The position numbers were made by a program, and so were the translations under genes. A stretch of DNA of 64,000 nucleotides. Origin: Theobroma cacao. Lineage: Eukaryota; Streptophyta; Magnoliopsida; Malvales; Malvaceae. Below the pieces are notes generated by a model. That model saw only the letters and a program-made list of their open reading frames with translations. It had not been told where the DNA came from and made no database searches. This document shows, one piece after another, positions 60,826 to 64,000 of the stretch. Location of the stretch: positions 30,644,225 through 30,708,224 of the forward strand of contig NC_030858.1 in NCBI RefSeq assembly GCF_000208745.1, in the 5' to 3' direction. Each line of letters begins with the position of its first letter. The first letter of the stretch is position 1.

Positions 60826-62346
60826 GATGGCTAATTAGTAGATTATGAGAACACGTCTAACTTTCGTGTGATCAAGGTGCAAGATGGAATCCAGGTATCA
60901 AGAATCCTTAAAGGATATGCTGAGAGATGATTTGCACCATGAGTTCTGGTGACATCACGAAAGTGAGGGAAAAATATTAACAGCTGGTTTGAATGTCATT
61001 GTTCATCAGGTGCGGTACCAGTTTACCAACTGATGCTTGCTTCTCAGGCGACATGCTTGTAGAGTGAATCAGTGGTTGATGGTACTTGAAGGGGATGTTC
61101 AACTGATCAAATCAGCAGAAATGGTTGCTGAAGGTAGTATGTGGTTCCCTCAAGAACTGAGGCCTGGATTTTTAGCAGGGGAAGTTTGAGTGCTTCAATG
61201 TGAAATTGATAGTGTGGCATCAACCCTAGAGAAAATTTTGGACATTGTGTTAGATATGCGGGGGTGCTTTCATTAGGAAGGGCAACCAAAAGAAAGTAAT
61301 ACTTGTGGAGTATACATACATAATGAATTGTAGTGTCAGGTGAATTTACCTGAAAGAACACTGTTTTCGTTTTATTTATATTGGTATCTTCAAGTTCTCA
61401 AATTCACCTCCTAAAATGTTTAAACATTTCATGGCATCTCCCCTCCCCCTACTAAAATGCTAAGCATAGCCTTCCCATTTAAAAATTGGTAGCCTTTCCT
61501 TTTCTCTTTTGACAACTAAAAGGTTGGCAGTTTTGCTTTCCATTTCTTTCTTTTTCTTTTCTTCTGAAACAATTTAAATTTTGCAAGCAAGATTACAAGA
61601 CTGACATATACATATCCTATTAAGAGATATTTATGACCATCAATTAATGTAATTAATTATTATGTAAATATATATGATAATTATTTAATTCTACGTTAGT
61701 GTATAAAATAATAATTCTTAAATCAAATCATTTTTATTTATAAAGAAATAGAGTGCTTAAATTAAAAAAAAAAAACATTATCCTTATATAGATTTTATAT
61801 GTTGTTAGTGAATCAAATGTTACCACCTCTTTAATAAATAAGCTTCAAAATTAGAAATTTTAAAAATAAATATTTAAAATTTTAAAAATATTTATTTTGG
61901 AAGACTTTTAAAACTTTTATCTTTATTTATTAAATAAAACGTATTTATGAAGTGACATTTTATGATTAAATAATAGTTTATAAATATACATCAATTCTAC
62001 ATCAAATATAAACTTAAAAAAAAATAAGTTTTTTTTCTTGAAAGATCAACTTGTGTACATTCTTTTCAATTCTTTTCAAGCAATAAAAGACTTACAAACT
62101 TACTAAGTATATTATTATGTAACGAAGTGCACATTTTGATTGTTAATAGACTTGACATTTTACACTTTATTAATTTATAATTTTATTAATTAATGAGACT
62201 TCTAATAAATATAATTTTTTTTTTCAAGAAATAGATATTTTTTGTAATTGAGTAACCGCCAATCTCGAGCCGAGGGTAGAGTTTCCAAGTTCGCAAAGAA
62301 GGAACAGAAAGGAGGAGGAGGAAGAAACCAACGTTTTAGTACAACA
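60826..62346. other. NIPA 3' flank and FIS1 upstream region
   Basis: 60826-61380 is less AT-rich, without introns or good frames, and is probably NIPA 3' UTR or flank. 61380-62230 is AT-rich with homopolymers. The last 100 bp before ATG 62347 are purine-rich and GC-richer, as expected for a leader. No other gene seen. Confidence 0.5.
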
Positions 62347-62439
62347 ATGGAAGCAAAGATAGGGAAATTCTTTGAGTCAGTTGCCAACTTCTTCTCCGCC
62401 TCAGATCCGCTTCCTTGGTGTGACGCTGACATTGTTGCT
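62347..62439 (+). CDS. FIS1: FIS1 (mitochondrial/peroxisomal fission factor), first exon only
   Basis: ATG 62347 opens 31 codons: MEAKIGKFFESV, then FFSASDPLPWCDADIVA. A donor GTATGT follows at 62440. This fits the N-terminus of plant FIS1 (BIGYIN), whose next residues, GCEREV, begin exon 2. FIS1 is a small tail-anchored protein with a TPR-like bundle, on the outer mitochondrial and peroxisomal membrane, that takes part in recruiting the division machinery. Exon 2 was not found before 64000, so intron 1 is at least 1.5 kb and the gene is truncated by the window edge. The call rests on 31 residues only. Confidence 0.78.
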
Positions 62440-64000
62440 GTATGTTCCCTTCTTCCCCTCATATTTTCTTAATTGCAGATTTTCTTATTTGGGTTTCTTT
62501 CTTTTTCTATTCTCTTTCTTCAGACCCCACTCTTCCCGCTTTCTGAAATGCAAAAACCAATAAAATCTTTGGAAGAATGAGAAGGAAAGTGCGTAGCCTG
62601 GGTTCTTTGGATTGCTTTTCTATTTGGCCTTCTGGGTTTTCTTCTTGGTTTAATCTTCAATGTATTTTGTCTTTCCTTCACAACTAACTTCCTTTTTTTC
62701 TTGGGTAAGTTATTGGTTTTTCTGGAATGAAGAACTTTGCAATTGTAGTGTAATTACATACAAAAATGCAACTGTAATGGAATAAACCTGTAGTAATCTT
62801 TACTCTTTGATTTTTAGATGATGCTTAATATCCTTTAGTAAGAATCACAATCTTGTGTCAAACTCCTTTTGTTTCGAAGCTTATGCTATTCTGTCTAGCA
62901 GTTTACAACATAAAGTTGTGGGCTCCTTGATTCTCTAATTAGTAGTTTAACAGAATCGCTGCTACGTAAGGCAACTCATATACTGATTTCTGTCATGGTT
63001 CCCTGATTGATTATGATATATATGACTACAACAAACACCTCCACTAGCCTTTGTCCTACATTTCACCTTTCTTTCCCCTTTCTGCTTTGCATGGTTAGAA
63101 GCAAGCATCTGGCTATGAAGGGATTCTTGTCATTTATGGAGACAAGTATGTGTTGAAAAAGGGAGCCAGGATCTGAAATACTGGAGGCTTCTTGTAGATG
63201 TGTGTCAGTGTGTGTTTTTCTAGAATATTCCCTTTCATGTTGGTGTGGTAACGTATTCTTCCAGTGTGGTCAAGGTGAGTGCATAGGTGCCAAGGTGAAG
63301 CACTAGATAGTATAAGTGCATTGCCACCTCCACGTGAGGTGGCTTGATTGCAGTTCATGCCTTTGGCCCAAGCCACAACATTTTAAGGGATGGCGTGCCT
63401 AAAAGGACTCCTCATTGACACCTTCCTTTATTTTCTGCAATTGGGGATGGAGTTTCCTCCATGCATTGGGAAAAAAAGGCTGCTCTTTGTATCATAAGCT
63501 TCCTCTATTGAAATGAAGGAGATTTGGAGTTAAGAGTCAAATGTGGACTTCTAATTACTTTAGGATACTCTTGAGCTTTGTATTACATGAGGCAATAGAA
63601 TGGACTTAAGGAGTCAACTTTTGGAAAGCTTATTTGATATTATTTCATTGTAGATACATGTAAACATGCATATAACTATTCTTTTTTAAAAATTAAACTA
63701 ACATTTCTTTAATAGCATGCTGAGAGATGGAGTGAAAGATTAACAAAGACTTTGGTACAGACTATAATCTATAACAAAAGAATCAACTTTTACTGAGCTT
63801 TCTTAGGATTAGTCTTAAGTAGCAACACAGTGGGCCATTTCTTCTTCTAGTTGTCATTAACTAACACTTTGCTTTACTTGGGTGATTGCTTTTTAGTGCC
63901 TTGTGACTTGGGTAATACAAGGGTCCTAGAGCTGTGAGTGCTCCTTTGCCTTTGACTTCTATGGTTCATTTATTAAAGTAGTGTTATCTCTATTGTCCTT
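62440..64000 (+). other. Presumed FIS1 intron 1
   Basis: No open frame with FIS1-like or other known motifs was found on either strand. Composition is intron-like, with T-rich sequence. The small frame at 63134-63376 on the minus strand has no supporting feature. Confidence 0.55.

Overview
The window is nuclear DNA of a dicotyledonous plant. The evidence is spliced plant genes with GT-AG introns, AT-rich intergenic DNA, plant LTR retrotransposons, hAT and Mutator-type elements, MITEs and three runs of N. The retroelement style would fit Malvales, but that is only an impression and nothing in the sequence proves it. No tRNA, rRNA or CRISPR locus and no bacterial-type operon was seen.

Layout. 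(1) 1-8280: a spliced four-exon SABATH carboxyl methyltransferase gene (6033-7602). A decayed Ty1/copia element (1431-6008, 5-bp target duplication AAACT) sits 24 bp upstream of its ATG and separates the gene from its former promoter DNA. (2) 8285-14312: miniature TRIM-type retroelements in direct and inverted arrangement. One is split by a 4.0-kb hAT transposon (8508-12510) carrying a broken transposase. (3) 16267-45550: a nested repeat block. It holds two copies, in opposite orientation, of a gag-only large non-autonomous LTR element (LARD-1 on the minus strand, LARD-2 on the plus strand). These carry a SINE, a Harbinger-type MITE, a hAT MITE, an unclassified insert of about 2 kb and one solo LTR. 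Two more solo LTRs of the same 2.7-2.9-kb family lie between the LARD copies, and one of them splits an RRM-like coding remnant. (4) 45551-51397: an isolated exon of a UBLCP1-type phosphatase, another solo LTR and foldback MITEs. (5) 51398-64000: the gene-rich end, with a plastid CGFS glutaredoxin (GRXS14 type, 3 exons), a NIPA-type magnesium transporter (9 exons) and the first exon of a mitochondrial/peroxisomal fission factor FIS1, which runs off the window. All three are on the plus strand.

The four genes are unrelated housekeeping or specialised-metabolism genes and do not form a pathway. The main content is a readable insertion history: most element boundaries can be fixed by target-site duplications, and several are confirmed by an uninterrupted paralogous copy inside the same window. 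I did not find a convincing undescribed gene system. The observations most worth following are the shared nonsense codons in the gag of both LARD copies, the Copia insertion at the 5' end of the methyltransferase gene, the three assembly gaps that all fall inside members of one solo-LTR family, and the lone phosphatase exon.
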